Origin: Ramazzottius varieornatus
Lineage: Eukaryota > Tardigrada > Eutardigrada > Parachela > Ramazzottiidae
DNA length: 64,000 nt
Direction: 5' to 3'
Assembly: GCA_001949185.1 (NCBI GenBank)
Contig: BDGG01000010.1
Span: 877,773-941,772, forward strand
Position 1 is the first letter of the stretch, and the number at the start of each line of letters is the position of its first letter. A program made the position numbers and the translations under genes. Below, one piece after another: positions 48,501-60,519 of the stretch. The notes below the pieces were generated by a model. The model was not told the origin of the DNA. It made no database searches and worked only from the letters and a program-made list of their open reading frames with translations.

Positions 48501-51500
48501 TCTATTTTCGCACTGGCTTCTTTCTGCTCAAGCTCGAGTTGGTTCCTCAAAGCTTTCTCACTTTCCAACAGTTTCACGCGTTGAAGATCCAAACTCGCCT
48601 TCGCGGTTCGTGTGTTTTCGAGCTCGTCTTCCACGCCCTATAGGAAGCTTGTACTGGACATGAGCAACTGTATGAACCCAAGTGTGATAGTACGCACCCT
48701 AAGTCGTTGCTCCAAAGAGAAGATATCCAAAACCTGCGTTTGGAATTGTGTCTGTGCTAGCTTTTCCGCAGCTTCCATCTGTTTTCTCAGTTCCCCCATC
48801 TGCCCCGCAGCCGCCATCTTCTCAAGGTGAAGCTGTTCCTGGAGAGACTTCTCGCTCTTGAGCAACGTCTCGCGTTCATCTTCTGCACTCGCTCTGGCTA
48901 ATTGCGTGTCCACTAGCTCTTTTTCCAAGTCCTGCACCGAAAGCAAATCACCCAAGTATGAAAAAGAATCAGCGTTTTCCAGTGAGTTCCATACCCTAAG
49001 ACGCTGTTCCATTAAGGAAAGTTCGCCGCTTTTGCCTTGCAGTTCGTTCACCACCAGCGTTCTTGCGTTCTCCATGCTCTCCCTCAGCTTCATCATCTCA
49101 CTATTCGCATGCACCCTCTCAGCCTCCAGCTCCTGCTGCAGAGCTGCCTCTCGCAACAGCAGGGCTTCCTGGTCAGCTGTCAGGCTTCTGTTGGATTCTA
49201 TGGATGCCTGAAGTTCAGTTTCGACCTCCTACGTAATCATGTCACGTTACTTATGGGTGAATGAATGACTGAATGTAAAGCAACAGAGCGGATGTGATTT
49301 TCGGCCGTAGCATTTGAGTTTCGGATCAACATACCGTTATCCTTTTCCGAAGGGAATCCTGCTCCGCTAAGCTTTTCGCAAGTGCGGCCTGAGCACTTCC
49401 GGCGGAAGTCTCCATGCTACGCCGTAACGTTTCCCTTTCCGTATCGAAAGATTCTTTCTGGACGGTGATTGTGTCTCGCAGATCTTTCACGCGTTGTAAA
49501 GTGGCTTCATGTTCAAGTTCTAGTTTGGACTTTGCTGAAGCGACAGAGCAAAGCTCTGTCTCAACATCCTGCGTCCAACAAGATTAGTGTACCAACATAC
49601 AGGAATTTTAGCATGAGTTGTCTGTACCTGCAAACTCGTTTTCAATGACGTTAGTTCCTGCTCTTTTTCATTGAGGACCTCTTGGGAACTAATGGTTAAG
49701 CTCTCGATTCGCAGGTTCCAGTGCTCCTTGTCAGCCTTCGAAGTCTTCAACAACTCGTCTAGGCTCGCTGTCAGTTCTTGTTCCCGGAGCTGCACAGCCT
49801 CGAGGAGGGCTTTCACATTATCATTCTCGGACGCGAGGGACCGTGATTCACTTTCAGCTTCCTACAGAAACCTTGTGCATGTTTTCTGGGAATCTACCGG
49901 TATCAAACTGACCAACTTGATAACAGTACTGTGTATAAGTAGAAGGTCGAACTGCGGAAGGTTCGACTGGCAGAAAATTTGTGGTTTGTTTTGTCTTAAT
50001 GCGACAGAACAGGTGCCTCGAAGAACCCATCCTATTCTGTTCCGCTACAGCACTTACCGCTAGACGCTTCTCCAGTAAAGCACCTTCCTCGGCCTTCTCC
50101 TCCAGCTGACGCTGAACGCTGACTGAGGTATCTTCCAGGCTACGTTGCAGCTGCTCTTTCTCCATGTTAAAATTCATGACTTCGACGTTGAGTTCCTGAT
50201 GGAAAAAGTCATTCATAGAAGCCGTTACTTCCGGTCGAAAGCATATAATTAAAATGTCTCCGTTCAGTTGGTTCTTACATTGTTCTGTCGTTCGGTGTCT
50301 TCCAAAGCCTTCTTCGTGGCTTTGTACTGCTTTTCCGTGTTCGCGTGGTCGCGCAGAAGCCCGACATGCTTTTCTCTCAGTTCATTGTACACTTCCTTCA
50401 GTTTCTTGAACTTGTCATCAGCGACTTTTGCTCGTTCTAAAAATACCACTCGTTTTCACAACAGCCATCTTATCATTTTATGACAGTCCAACCAACAAAA
50501 ACTGTTACTGTCATTGCAACCCACTGTCTAGTTCCTCAAAGTTTGCCATGACTTGTGGATTTTGTGCCGACTGCTCAATTTGCCGCATCAGTTCCAGTCT
50601 TTCCTGTAATGCGTGAACAAGAAAGACCTGGTTACTTAAAGTGCACGTCAATAAACAGATGAAATGTCAAACGGAAGACGTTTAGCTGTAACTGACCATT
50701 TCCGTTTGCGCTCGGTGCTCCTCACCCTCACGTTCCAGCTCAACCACTCGGTTACGTAAATCATCAATGACGACCAGATCGTCAGACTTAATCTTGTCTG
50801 TAGCTCTCCTCAACCGTTCAATCTCCTGAAGCAGCTCTTCAATCACCCGATCCCTACACAACAAGGAAGGAGTCACAGTTAGCACAAAGACGTTCAAAGA
50901 CGATATCATGAATTAATCATGTTGAAACTTACGTACTTTACTGTCAGCGAGTTCTCTTGGTCGTTGATGGAATCTCCATAGCCGTTTGTCGAAGGCGTTT
51001 CGTTTTCACGATTATTTCCATTCTAAAAAAACGAAACAGTCAAATTTATTAACCGGGAAATGGGCAAACTAAACGCACAAAATTTTTATTTCAAGTGGTG
51101 CACGCCATCAGTGCATTTGGATTGAAGGGTGCGCCATTCAGATTACGATCTTGCACGTTTTGTTTTCCCAGCTTTCAGTAACAGTTTTGTCCTTCGTTAC
51201 GACGACAGACACAAAAAACAATACTAGTTCGAAAAACACAGCCATTATCCACAAAAGGAATTACCGTGTTTGTTGTGTCGATTAATACGCCTTCAGTGTC
51301 GCCGCCAACCTCTTCCGGTTGTTCCTGTTCTCGAGCGACCGGTGTCACATACTCTTTGATGCTCACGGCTGAGAGGAAGTTCGGTGCTCTCTGAAACGAC
51401 CCAAGAAATGCAATTCAGCCCTTATTATCACACTAGTCAGTTTATTGCTGCTGAGAAAGCGCACTGGATCTGATAAGTAACTGTTTATGAAAATGGGTCG

Positions 51501-53209
51501 CTGTGGAGTAGGCTCACCTCCGGAAGAGAGGGAATCTGGATTAGGTTCTTGAAATACTGCAGGTTGCTCGAACTGTGGTAAAGGTGCTGGAGCAGCTTGA
51601 ACTGCTTCGTGAAACGTTCTCTGTGACCTGAGAGCACGTCCTGAGGAAGCGCTGTAAGGGACGAACCGGAACTCAATGGAAAGGTTTCTCTAGTGAACTT
51701 TTCATAAAGTTTGCATGTGCGAGGAGGTTTGAGTTCACCTGTATGGAGTTTGAACATCATTTTGACGATGAAGTCATAAAGCTGGCAGGAATCTAGAATG
51801 CACGGAATGATAGCGACCAGACGGGACTGGCCAACAGCTGTCATGGAATTGGCGCGACTCATATCGAAGGACCCGAAGACGGCAGCTGCAAGTTCGAGGA
51901 TGTTTTCCATGTAGTCGAACATCTCGACAGTCAACTGGAAACTAAAGAAACAAAACTCGGTTTTAATCCGTGCTTTCTTGTGACTGTTTCATTTCGTGGT
52001 TTGACGTTGATGTATCTTCGTACTAGTTATTTGGATCGTTTTCGGCGATTTTCTGCAGTTCGTCACCGCCAATATGCAAGTTTCCCGGGAAGCGTGGGTT
52101 CTATAGGCAAACAAAAGGCATCAATAATAACAAGAGAATTCGTCGATGTGGAGGGGAAATGTGGTTTTTGCCGACCGCTGTGCTCACCTTGCGATGGAAG
52201 TCGAGCTTGACGGCCAAAAGCTCACAGTAACGAGTAATCAAAGGACCGTAGCCGAGCTTCAAGTGACCCTGAAAGCGCACCAGTCAATTAGACACTTTGT
52301 TGGTTCGAACAAACAAGCGGCACAATCGAGACATTCACAGTGCTTACCCACAAACGACCAAGGTCCTGAATAAAGGGCTGCTGCCGCATGGAATCCTTGA
52401 TGACGTTAGCGTGGCCATCGCGAAAAAGCTTGTGGACCACATAGCAGAACTTCCAGGCGACGACGGGGTTGCCTTGGACGGGGACGCGGGACAGGACCAA
52501 GGACCAGAAGGTGTGGGCACCTTTCTCTTGGAATGTACCGATGATCAACGTCCGCACGTGCTTCTCTTTGGCGGGAACCTCTTCGGTGTTGATCGCTTTC
52601 TGTAGAGCCACAAACTACGGAAACAAATCAATATTTATACTTTCACGAATAACTTTGCGAACAGGCCTCTGGATCGATAAGGCGACTGATCCCTTATCTG
52701 AGAGAAATCCCTCCATCAAGGTTCGCGAACCCCCTAATGTGTCGCTCAAACTGCACTGTGATGGTTTGAAAGCTCCGACTTGGCTACCGACAAATCATTC
52801 CTTTTCCTTCGTTTGCATGAACCTGAATTTCTTAACACATGTACTTATCAACTTGTTCCTTGAGTTATGGGGCAGCATAAAGCTTCCTGCAGGACGCTTA
52901 TCCGTGTTCGGCGTCTGATATACTTTGCGCGGACACCGCGATACATGTGTATTTTACATACTTGAATAAACAACCTGCGTAATTCGTAAACCCATATCCT
53001 TGTTCAAACTAGCAAACCAAACAGCGATACGACCAGACTTTTTGCAATCCGCATCATCCGAAACCAAATCCTTCTGCCGGAAGCTTCTCCACTCGGCATA
53101 CATCAGGACCCATGAACATGATGGAACAACGTTCAAGTCTGACCAGAGACAATTAACAGCCCACTACGAATTCGCTTACCTCAGCCTTCTTTGCTTTAGT
53201 GTAATCCAT
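45574..53209 (-). CDS. HIP1R: HIP1/HIP1R/Sla2 endocytic adaptor with enlarged coiled coil
   Basis: This protein links clathrin coats, PI(4,5)P2 membranes and actin. ATG at 53209 (MDYTKAKKAE) is spliced to an ANTH domain: FVALQKAINTEEVPAKEKHV, FWSLVLSRVP, WKFCYVVHKLFRDGHANVIK, then QLTVEMFDYMENILELAAAV and SSNLQYFKNLIQIPSLPE. A long coiled coil follows (about 50900-47440). The C-terminal THATCH/I-LWEQ actin-binding domain is clear: MVEKELHDMDKAIEEAALKI, TGVKLEVNAKILDSCTTLMT, GKGKFEELVVASQEVSAG, VRVLELENSLTKEREKL, and HYALAGTTEG at the end. Human HIP1R is about 1070 residues. Here the coiled coil alone gains at least six equal exons of 234 nt (78 residues), so the protein is clearly longer. Two introns carry MITEs. 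Confidence 0.9.
46342..46460. mobile_element. Palindromic MITE copy (HIP1R intron), well preserved
   Basis: GAGATCGTTTCCCAAGCGAC then GCACG on the left. AAGTGCGCCACTTGGGAAAA then ACGATCTGGTCGAGTTTG on the right. The outer left end is GGGAGTTGGGCAAACAAAAA. Confidence 0.85.
47793..49861 (-). repeat. Tandem duplicated coiled-coil exons of HIP1R (6 x 234 nt + 1 x 243 nt)
   Basis: Exon boundaries from AG/GT sites: 49861-49628, 49568-49335, 49228-48995, 48931-48698, 48637-48404 and 48340-48107. Each is exactly 234 nt and phase 0. A seventh, 48035-47793, is 243 nt. Most start with a (D/E/G)xExEL pattern (DLEKELVDTQLARAS, GVEDELENTRTAKAS, ELERELEETRLAKSC) and several end in LEQRLR or LxKRL. The copies are separated by introns of about 60-110 bp. 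They share a common frame of coiled-coil heptads. Confidence 0.85.
51055..51178. mobile_element. Palindromic MITE copy with visible outer TIRs (HIP1R intron)
   Basis: The outer ends are AAATGGGCAAACTAAACGCA and CGTTTTGTTTTCCCAGCTTT, inverted to each other. The inner arms are TTTCAAGTGGTGCACGCC and GGTGCGCCATTC. Confidence 0.8.
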
Positions 53210-55850
53210 AATGGCCGACTCAGCGTTTCAGGCACAAACCACCATTGATGACGAACACACTTCTCGCAAAGTTCTCCAGTTACTTCAACCTACCAACAAC
53301 TCAGTGGACTAATTTGGCAATAAAGAAAGACGATGGAAGACGTTACTAGACATGAGTAATCAGGTGTGTCCGTGAATGCCAAGCAGTGGGAAGATTTCTG
53401 CGCGAGACTCGGAGATGTCGTCTAGGTACGGTTCCACAACGAAGCACAACTGTTTCGACTGCATACCACAGCCATGTCAGTTTCCGCAGCCAACTGTTCA
53501 TTATTCACGCCTCTCCCCTTAGCCGAGCCAGTTCGATAAACCTATCTTATCCTCCTTCCGCAAACTTCAATAGCCGACGATTAGTTTACCACCTCATCAA
53601 ACCTTTGACACCTCGTGCCAGCCTCGATAATAAACACTGGCACGCTTTCTCGTTCTGGAACACCTCAAAAGCCGCAAAAAACCTTCGAAACTTTGTGATC
53701 TTCCTCATTCTTCTTTCGTGAGCTGCAGCAGCTTATCTCGATCGTTGTTGAAGCCTTACGCTACTTCCGTATTCTGTCCTGCAAGTAGACGGATAAATTG
53801 CAAGTTTGAAGTTGCGCCATTGTGAAGTTTAAGAGCAGGCAGTTAAGCGACGGCAGGTGCAGACAATCTCACTTCCGCATATCGGATCACGACTTTCAAG
53901 AGCGCCCACGCAAGACAAACGGAGATTACGTGTCGCGAATAAGCTTATGAGCATCCTCGACGGTCAGCTCTCAACATCCAAGAGGTTTGACCAGTGTCTC
54001 TTACCACCAGACAGCACAGAAAGAAAAACTTCCGCGATGACGTAATAGATCACATGGCGAGCCATGTGCGCTTCACAAGTTTCTGGGCACGTGATCAACA
54101 CACCTTTGGTGAGCCGTATAGAGACACCGTCCAGCAGCAGCGTTGCCTTTCGGGGCCAGTTAATTTCGCCCCGACACACTGTGCTTCCAGCTGTTTTGAC
54201 GGTGGACGAAATAGACGGAACATCGAGCACAAGAAAAAACCACGACGATTGAATTACGACGGTCACAGCCCAGCACGCTTTACGACTTCACGCCTGGTGT
54301 TTAAGTTATGCAATATTATTTTCGTAGAAGCTGAAAAACTTGTTCCGGGTGATATTTACCGTGTTTCGTTCGAAGTCTTCGCGTTCAGCTTGGACAGGGT
54401 TCGGTGGGACAATTTTGCGATGGATGGCGCGTGCCGCTGACGAGGAAGCTGCGGTGATTTGGTTCAACGAGGATTGCATTCTTCAGTTTGTGACAATCGC
54501 GTGCGATCGAATAAGGAGATGATGAATCGATGGTCAATAATAAACAACGCAATGAAACGATCAATGACGCAGAAATGAGTGGAAAAACGGGGAGCGTCGC
54601 GCGATTGGGGCCTGGGCGCACTAAGCTGTCACCCCGGATATCAGGAGCACCGTTTTGGTTGAGGGCGACCCTGGATCAACGACAGGATTAGTCCCTTTCC
54701 GTAAACGCAGGTGATATTCAGTAATCATCTGAAAAACACGAGAACATGACCATAAGCTTGAACAGATACGGATAAGTGTTCGCATGTGAATTTATTAATT
54801 TTGATCCCTTCAAAACGGAAAATTAACATCATCGTAAATGTTAAAGCTTACTCGTAGCGAAAACCCCTGATTCGAAAAAAGGGTCTTACGGATTACAGTA
54901 TATGTCCGAAGATTCTCCTCGACAAAACAGATCCCGACTTTTCCGATGTATATTCCGTGTCGATTGGCAAATGATTACGATAAGCCTGTAAAGCAAGACA
55001 CATGACAAACAAACAACTGATAACCATAAGCACCTTCCATTTGAGAAGATTCTGTGTAATGTGTGTACAAAACAGATGGGTTCAAATGAGATTCTGCGGA
55101 GCAGAAAGATCAAAGCTCAGAAAAAATTTCCAATGGAGATTTCCATTGCTGCGCAGCACGAGCAGGTGGCTGTGACTTGTTTACATCGCTATTTCCGGTA
55201 CGACAGCGGAGTATCAGATGACGCATCTAGGACCATCCAACCGGAATTGGAGTCCCACCCGCAGCCCAGTGTCATTCGTGGAAAAAGTCTGACACAAGTT
55301 ACGTTAGTACGTGTACAGTCTGCAGCGCATCTCCGCATGGAGTTACGAAATCCACCGGAAGTGCGATCGCTTTGCGGCAGCGCTGGACGGATGATTTTGC
55401 GAGAGCTCCGCCCAGAAGGCTGGCTTTTCAGCGGAGCTTTAGAATGGATCATAGAACACTTGAGTCATCGTAGAAAGCCGTTCAGGCACTCTAAAGCCCT
55501 TAAATTGGGGCAAACTATGGCAAGCCTGAGCTTATGGCGGAAGATCAAAGAGAAATTTCTTGGCACCGAAAGTGGTCTCTACCATTAGTAATCTGCTGTA
55601 CGTACAGGCATAGTGCATTATTCTACTGTATACTCTCCCGAAATTCACGTACGTCTCTCCATTCGGAGTGTGAAACAACAGAAAGAGTTCTCATACGGTG
55701 ACTATAACAGTCGGAATCACATTGACGTCATCAGAACTAATCAGAACTAATCATCAGAACTCATTTGAGCACGAAATTCCGCCGACTGGTTTGTTTTTCT
55801 CGTCTGGCTTTAGCGAAACTTAGTAAAATCTGCCCCAATCGTCTTCATTG
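53210..55850. other. Long intergenic region, no gene confirmed
   Basis: This is upstream of HIP1R. The two longest frames are plus 55061-55588 (175 codons, beginning MCTKQMGSNEILRS) and minus 53964-54266 (100 codons). Neither shows a domain, a compositional signal or convincing splice partners, and each overlaps open frames on the other strand. They may be remnants of mobile DNA. The HIP1R promoter is expected at the left end. Confidence 0.35.
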
Positions 55851-55873
55851 TACTTTTACTCCAACACTGTAAT

Positions 55874-57204
55874 ATGGGCAAGCTGAAGAATCGAGAAGAT
55901 AACCAGGATCGTTGACCAAAACTACCTGCTGTTCCGCAGACTACTCTTGAGCGCCGCGCCGAGATTATCTACAAGATGGACCATGGCGTAGTTCCGATCT
56001 CCTGTATTTAAATTTGCTTTATATCGACAGTGCTGACCATATTTCATGCGTTTGCTCGTACTGTGTAGTTGAAATCTGGAGAATTGGCTGGTATGTACGA
56101 CATGCACGAATCTGGCATCCGGAAAATGTACAAAGAGTAATTTGAAGCTGGAGAGGCGTTGAAAACACAGGGAGCCAGTGTCAGAAAGAGAAAGAGAACG
56201 ACGAAAAAGTTGGAATATCCTGAGATTGATGAAGGAGTTCAGAAGGTTCTGGAATGAGCACGTAAGCGACAGATATCTGTCAGCCCTCCTCAAGAATGTG
56301 GTCACTTTTATTGCATCGAGTCTTAAGGTCGAAAGCTTTAAAGGAAGTCCGGGTTGGATGGAAAAGTTCAAGGGACGGCACGGCATCAATCTGAAAACTT
56401 TACACGGCACAAAACAGTATCAATCGTAATCGTAACGGAATTCGTGTTTCTGGAATGACACGGTTACTTGACTTTTGAAGTTCGTTTTTTCCGTATAGGT
56501 GGAGAATCCTGCGCAGATCTAGCCGTTTTAGAGAACTGGTTCACTGTTAATTTGCCGACACTTCTACTGAATGTGGATTCGCGAAACCTATTTAATGCTG
56601 ACGAGACCGGACTGTTTTGGAGAAATGTCGGAGAGAAGTCGCTAGTGAACGGGAAACCTCAGGAAACAGGCGTCAAGATCGCGAAAGACAGAATCACTAT
56701 CTCCCTGCTGTGCTCTGCATCTCGGAAAATTTCGCAGTCTGTGTGATCTGCACGGCTCAAAGAGCACGAGCTTCCGAACGAAATGCTGTTCATGATGTCA
56801 CAGTTGACAAGTACGGTTTCTCTTACTACTATAACCAAACCGCTTGGATGACAACCAAGATTTTCAACTCGTGGCTCGACTGGTTGAATGCGGAGATGAT
56901 CAGACAAGGCCGTCATGTTCTTCTCGTCGTCGACAACTTTATAGCACATAAGGTTTCATCACGCTTAAAAGTCACGCTGCTCTTCTTTCCTCCAAACTTC
57001 ACTTTCCGAGCTCAGCTTTCAGACGCTGGTATCATCAAGAGCTTCAAAGATTACTTTAAGCGTCAAGTTTTCCAACGTGCTTTTGAGAAAATTCCAGTAA
57101 TCAGAGGTGTAGAAGATTTCGTCAAAGGCCTCACGGTATTTGACGCTGTCGACTTGGCTATCGAGGCATGGAGAAGCGTAAAGCCTTTCACTATTGTTAA
57201 CTGA
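55874..57204 (+). pseudogene. Tigger/pogo-type transposase relic (Tc1/mariner superfamily)
   Basis: A decayed transposase is readable in pieces with in-frame stops and shifts. Around 56066-56250 the HTH part reads SGELAGMYDMHESGIRKMYK. The CENP-B-type DNA-binding part is LKVESFKGSPGWMEKFKGRH (about 56325-56380). The DDE catalytic domain follows: LFNADETGLFWRNVGEKSLV (first Asp, about 56595), LLVVDNFIAHK (second Asp, about 56925) and SDAGIIKSFKDYFKRQ (third, about 57020-57060). The order and spacing match Tigger transposases. Stops after MYKE and before ARKRQIS, plus a frame change near 56740, show it is dead. Terminal repeats were not found. Confidence 0.75.
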
Positions 57205-57907
57205 TTTTACAAGTGTAAAATTGTCGATCAGAAGTTCCAAGAGACGCCTGAGCTAGAAGTCGACGAGGTGGTCAATGTCGCTTCACAATGTCCTGCTGCG
57301 GTGCAGGTTGTGTACGATCTCGTTAGTTGTGATACTAATGAGTATTAGTAATATCACGTGCGGCTCAGGAATTTGTTGGTTGGTATTTACGGTGTGAATT
57401 TTGGTTTTGTTGTCGTGTATCTTTGGTTTTTTTCTTTTTGCATGGTTGTTTCGTCTCTTCGGTTCTCATATAAATGATCGGTAATTCCGTCATGGAATGA
57501 CGTCAGTTTTAGTTTGTATTTAAGCCACGGTAAGACCCCAATGATTTGAGAGTCAGTGACGTACGTGAGTTTCGAGAGAGCATACAGTACCCTGTTGATC
57601 GTGCAGTGTCGTCAAGTGGTACTATCAACAGGATTATTAATTCCGCATTAATCAGTACCCCAACATCTCCGAATGATTAGTACAGAATTGATTGATCAAA
57701 TCCGAAATCACGGCTCATGGCTCATTAAAAACTTGAAAAAATTCGTCAGAATAATCAGAAAAATCAGAAAAATCAGAAAAATCAGAAAAATCAGAAAAAA
57801 TCTGGGAATCATCCTGACTAAAGGATCGTGCTGTCTGGAGCTCGAGCTTCCTCTGATGAGTTAGTAATTCAGAGACCCTTGGGTACACCCAGCGAAATAT
57901 TAGGCTG
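57205..57907. other. Spacer with 9-bp tandem repeat
   Basis: Sequence between the Tigger relic and the non-autonomous element. It contains about five units of ATCAGAAAA (57752-57800) and TATA-like stretches near 57470 and 57520. No gene is seen. The segment 57540-57670 could be part of an LTR, but no partner copy exists in the window. Confidence 0.4.
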
Positions 57908-57917
57908 GGTAAATCGT

Positions 57918-58503
57918 AGGGTTGTAAATTCCTAATTCAATTCCTTTCCAAATTCCGTTCCATTCCTAGGATTCCGTTCCGTTCCAAGGGGTAGCCGTTT
58001 GGAACGGTGGAATTCCTATTTGGAAAACTAGCAAAAATCGGAGAAAATTTAGGAATTCCACGAGGTAAACAGTCGAAGATCCAGCAGATCCTGTCAGAAA
58101 ACTGAACCCTATGCTGGCTCACACATGCGTACCACTGAGGCTAGCTGTTCGTTGAGTTGAACGACCAATAGCATTTTCGATCCGTCGCACTAAAGTATGC
58201 GGCGCATTCAACTGTGCGTAACTCCTTGATTTTCCCTTGGACTTTTAGGTCCGACAAGACCGAAAGTTCGGATTGGCCAATCTCCAGCTGGCTTTCAGTC
58301 TCAAAACCAATATTTGTTGATGACTTCGGATCATTTTTACTGTCTTAGATGGGTATGTAAAAAGAACTAAGCTGGCAAATGAGACTTTGTAATTCCAGAT
58401 TTTTGTGAGGACCTTCTGGAGAAGGAAATAGGAATATAGGAATATTAGGAATTCCTTTCCTGTTTTCCATTCCAAGGGTATTTGCCCTGGAATTTACAAC
58501 CTT
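57918..58503. mobile_element. Non-autonomous DNA transposon with TIRs and 10-bp target-site duplication
   Basis: The left end GGGTTGTAAATTCC and right end GGAATTTACAACC are inverted repeats. Subterminal ATTCC/GGAAT motifs are dense in both arms. The direct repeat GGTAAATCGT flanks it at 57908-57917 and 58504-58513. A duplication of this length fits hAT (8 bp) or Mutator-like (9-11 bp) insertion. No transposase is encoded. Confidence 0.75.
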
Positions 58504-58649
58504 GGTAAATCGTCCATCTCTGCTTTGCGGACCTTGCGGCCATTGCCTCTGAGATTTCCTCTTCTTCTTCCTCCCAAACCTCAACGGGCTACCGCTGATT
58601 TTTCGCTGCTACATCTGTGCGGGATTTCGTTATTGCGTTCATTGCGGAG

Positions 58650-60270
58650 ATGGGGGACAAAAAGGAACCGGTTACCGAGGAAAGCGTCCTTCTAGAGCTT
58701 CCAGTTCCGTACGATGGGCCCGTTATCCCGCTGCTGCGCGCTCTCCGCAGTTTCATTCAGAAGCGAGAGACCTTCATCGAGCAGGTATACCGTAGCTTGA
58801 ATGACACTTTGGACATTGACTTTGCGACTCGGGGTGACTGTTTCATTGTAGGATGAGGACTACCAGATGCGTATATTGGCATTTATCCACTCCGTCCAAG
58901 TCGGCGCTGGAAAGAAGAGCAGGAGCAAAGGGAAGAAAAGATCGAGGTTGGATACTGATGGTGAGGATATTGAAGACGAGGGAGCGGAAGGCAATACCGA
59001 CGGCGAAATCAGAACAAATCTGTCTCATGTGGTAGCCGAATTTCTTCGGCTGAAGGTGAATCTATAACCGCTTTGCTTACATGTTGCCTCCAGATCTCAA
59101 AGATTGGTTGTATGCTTATTGTTGCCTGTTTATAGTTCACGAGAAGGGTTTACGTCAAGACCCTGCTCCATCTCCATGACCGAATTCTTCCAAAAGTGAA
59201 CAAGCCACTTATGTTGGCGGATTTTTTGGTGTCTTCCTTTCGAATGGGTACGTACCGGTAACTGCTTTGTCTGCCGGTACATGTGGATGACGAGGTGACC
59301 GCACGAAAGCCATTTTTCGATAAATCCCGTATCCTCTGCAGGTGGTCTGATAAGCCTTCTCTCTCTAAACGGGCTCTTCGTTCTCATGCAGAAACACCAT
59401 CTGGACTTTCCGCAGTTTTACGAACATTTTTACAGTCTGCTGACGGTAAACGTTTTGCATGCGAAGTATCGAGCTCGATTCTTCCATCTCGCTGATACCT
59501 TCATGGGCTCATCGTAAGTACTTTGAAGTTTAACCGCGATAAGTTCGCAAACAAGTCAACGTTTCTTTATGATTAGACATATCCCCCTGTACACCGTTGC
59601 CGCAGTAGCGAAGAGGCTCTCCCGGTTGAGCTTGTACGCGCCTGCCGAATCCCTTCCACTACTTTTAACCTTCACGATGAACCTCGTCTTAAGGCATCCT
59701 GGATTACTAGCCCTTCTGAACCGGACGACGGAAGATGAAGGTGAGAAAGTTCCGGACAGTCAACATTACTCAAAGGATCGTTTGGAAGAGCGCTCTTGTA
59801 TCGTAGATATCGCGCATGATCCGTATTTGATCGAAGAATCCGACATGCAGAAGTGCAGAGCTCTGGATAGCAGTCTCTGGGAGTTGAAGGTAACTGTTGC
59901 TTTCTACGGTATCCATTAGGAAAGTCTTTCCTTTGTGATATGTTCTTTTTCGTAGTCCCATCAGTCTCATCACAACCCGGAAGTGGTCAAGATCGCCATG
60001 ATGCTAAGTAGTGAACTTCCGACAATTGAGTTTGACATTACGGAGTATCTGGAAACGTCTACTGAGGAGGTAAGGGCTGAACTTCATATTCCCGTGAGCT
60101 TTTTAGCTTGGAACCATTCTGTCGTACGTTTTATCGATGTTTTTTCCTCGCAGATGATCGAACAATGCCTAGCAAAACCATTCCCTGAAGCGGAGAAGAG
60201 ATTGAAGAGGAGCGACATGGCCTCGTTCCTTTCAAGAACTCCTGTTCTTAACGAACTGTGGACAGCCTAA
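58650..60270 (+). CDS. NOC4L: Nucleolar complex protein 4 (NOC4) homologue
   Basis: NOC4 works with NOP14 in 40S ribosome assembly in the nucleolus. Seven phase-consistent exons: 58650-58784, 58852-59055, 59136-59247, 59342-59513, 59577-59889, 59956-60069 and 60154-60270 (about 388 residues). The CBF/Mak21 domain is very clear: NKPLMLADFLVSSFRMGG, ISLLSLNGLFVLMQKHHLDF, ARFFHLADTFMGSSHIPLYT, VAAVAKRLSRLSLYAP, then DPYLIEESDMQKCRALDSSL plus WELK and HHNPEVVKIA. The conserved C-terminal half is complete. The N-terminal part is shorter than in human NOC4L (about 516 residues), and residues about 60-105 are a charged linker (KSRSKGKKRSRLDTDGED), so an upstream exon may be missing. Confidence 0.88.
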
Positions 60271-60519
60271 CTGTGAGGCATTGTCTCCCGTTTAGTCAGA
60301 GTGAGACGGTTCTTTATGAAAGGAAGGCGTGCTTTACGACAAACTTGGAATTAGAAAACTGATGGTGGGTAACGAAAAGCTCGTGTAAATAGCTAACCTG
60401 CTAGATGAAAATCTGAATTTAGTAGTGGATAAGATAGACAACAATGAAAATACAAAAGTGAATTGAAAACATGGGTTGCAAGCAACGAGAACGAACAAAA
60501 ATTTACCAGAATTAAACAA

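Noticed and set aside
55061-55588. 175-codon plus-strand open frame
   Set aside because: The longest unexplained frame, but composition is not protein-like in any recognisable way, it overlaps an open minus frame, and no neighbouring exons fit. It is described only under the intergenic feature.
57540-57670. Possible solo LTR (TATA-like box, ACCCCAACA end)
   Set aside because: No second copy, no clear TG...CA ends with a target duplication, no primer-binding site.
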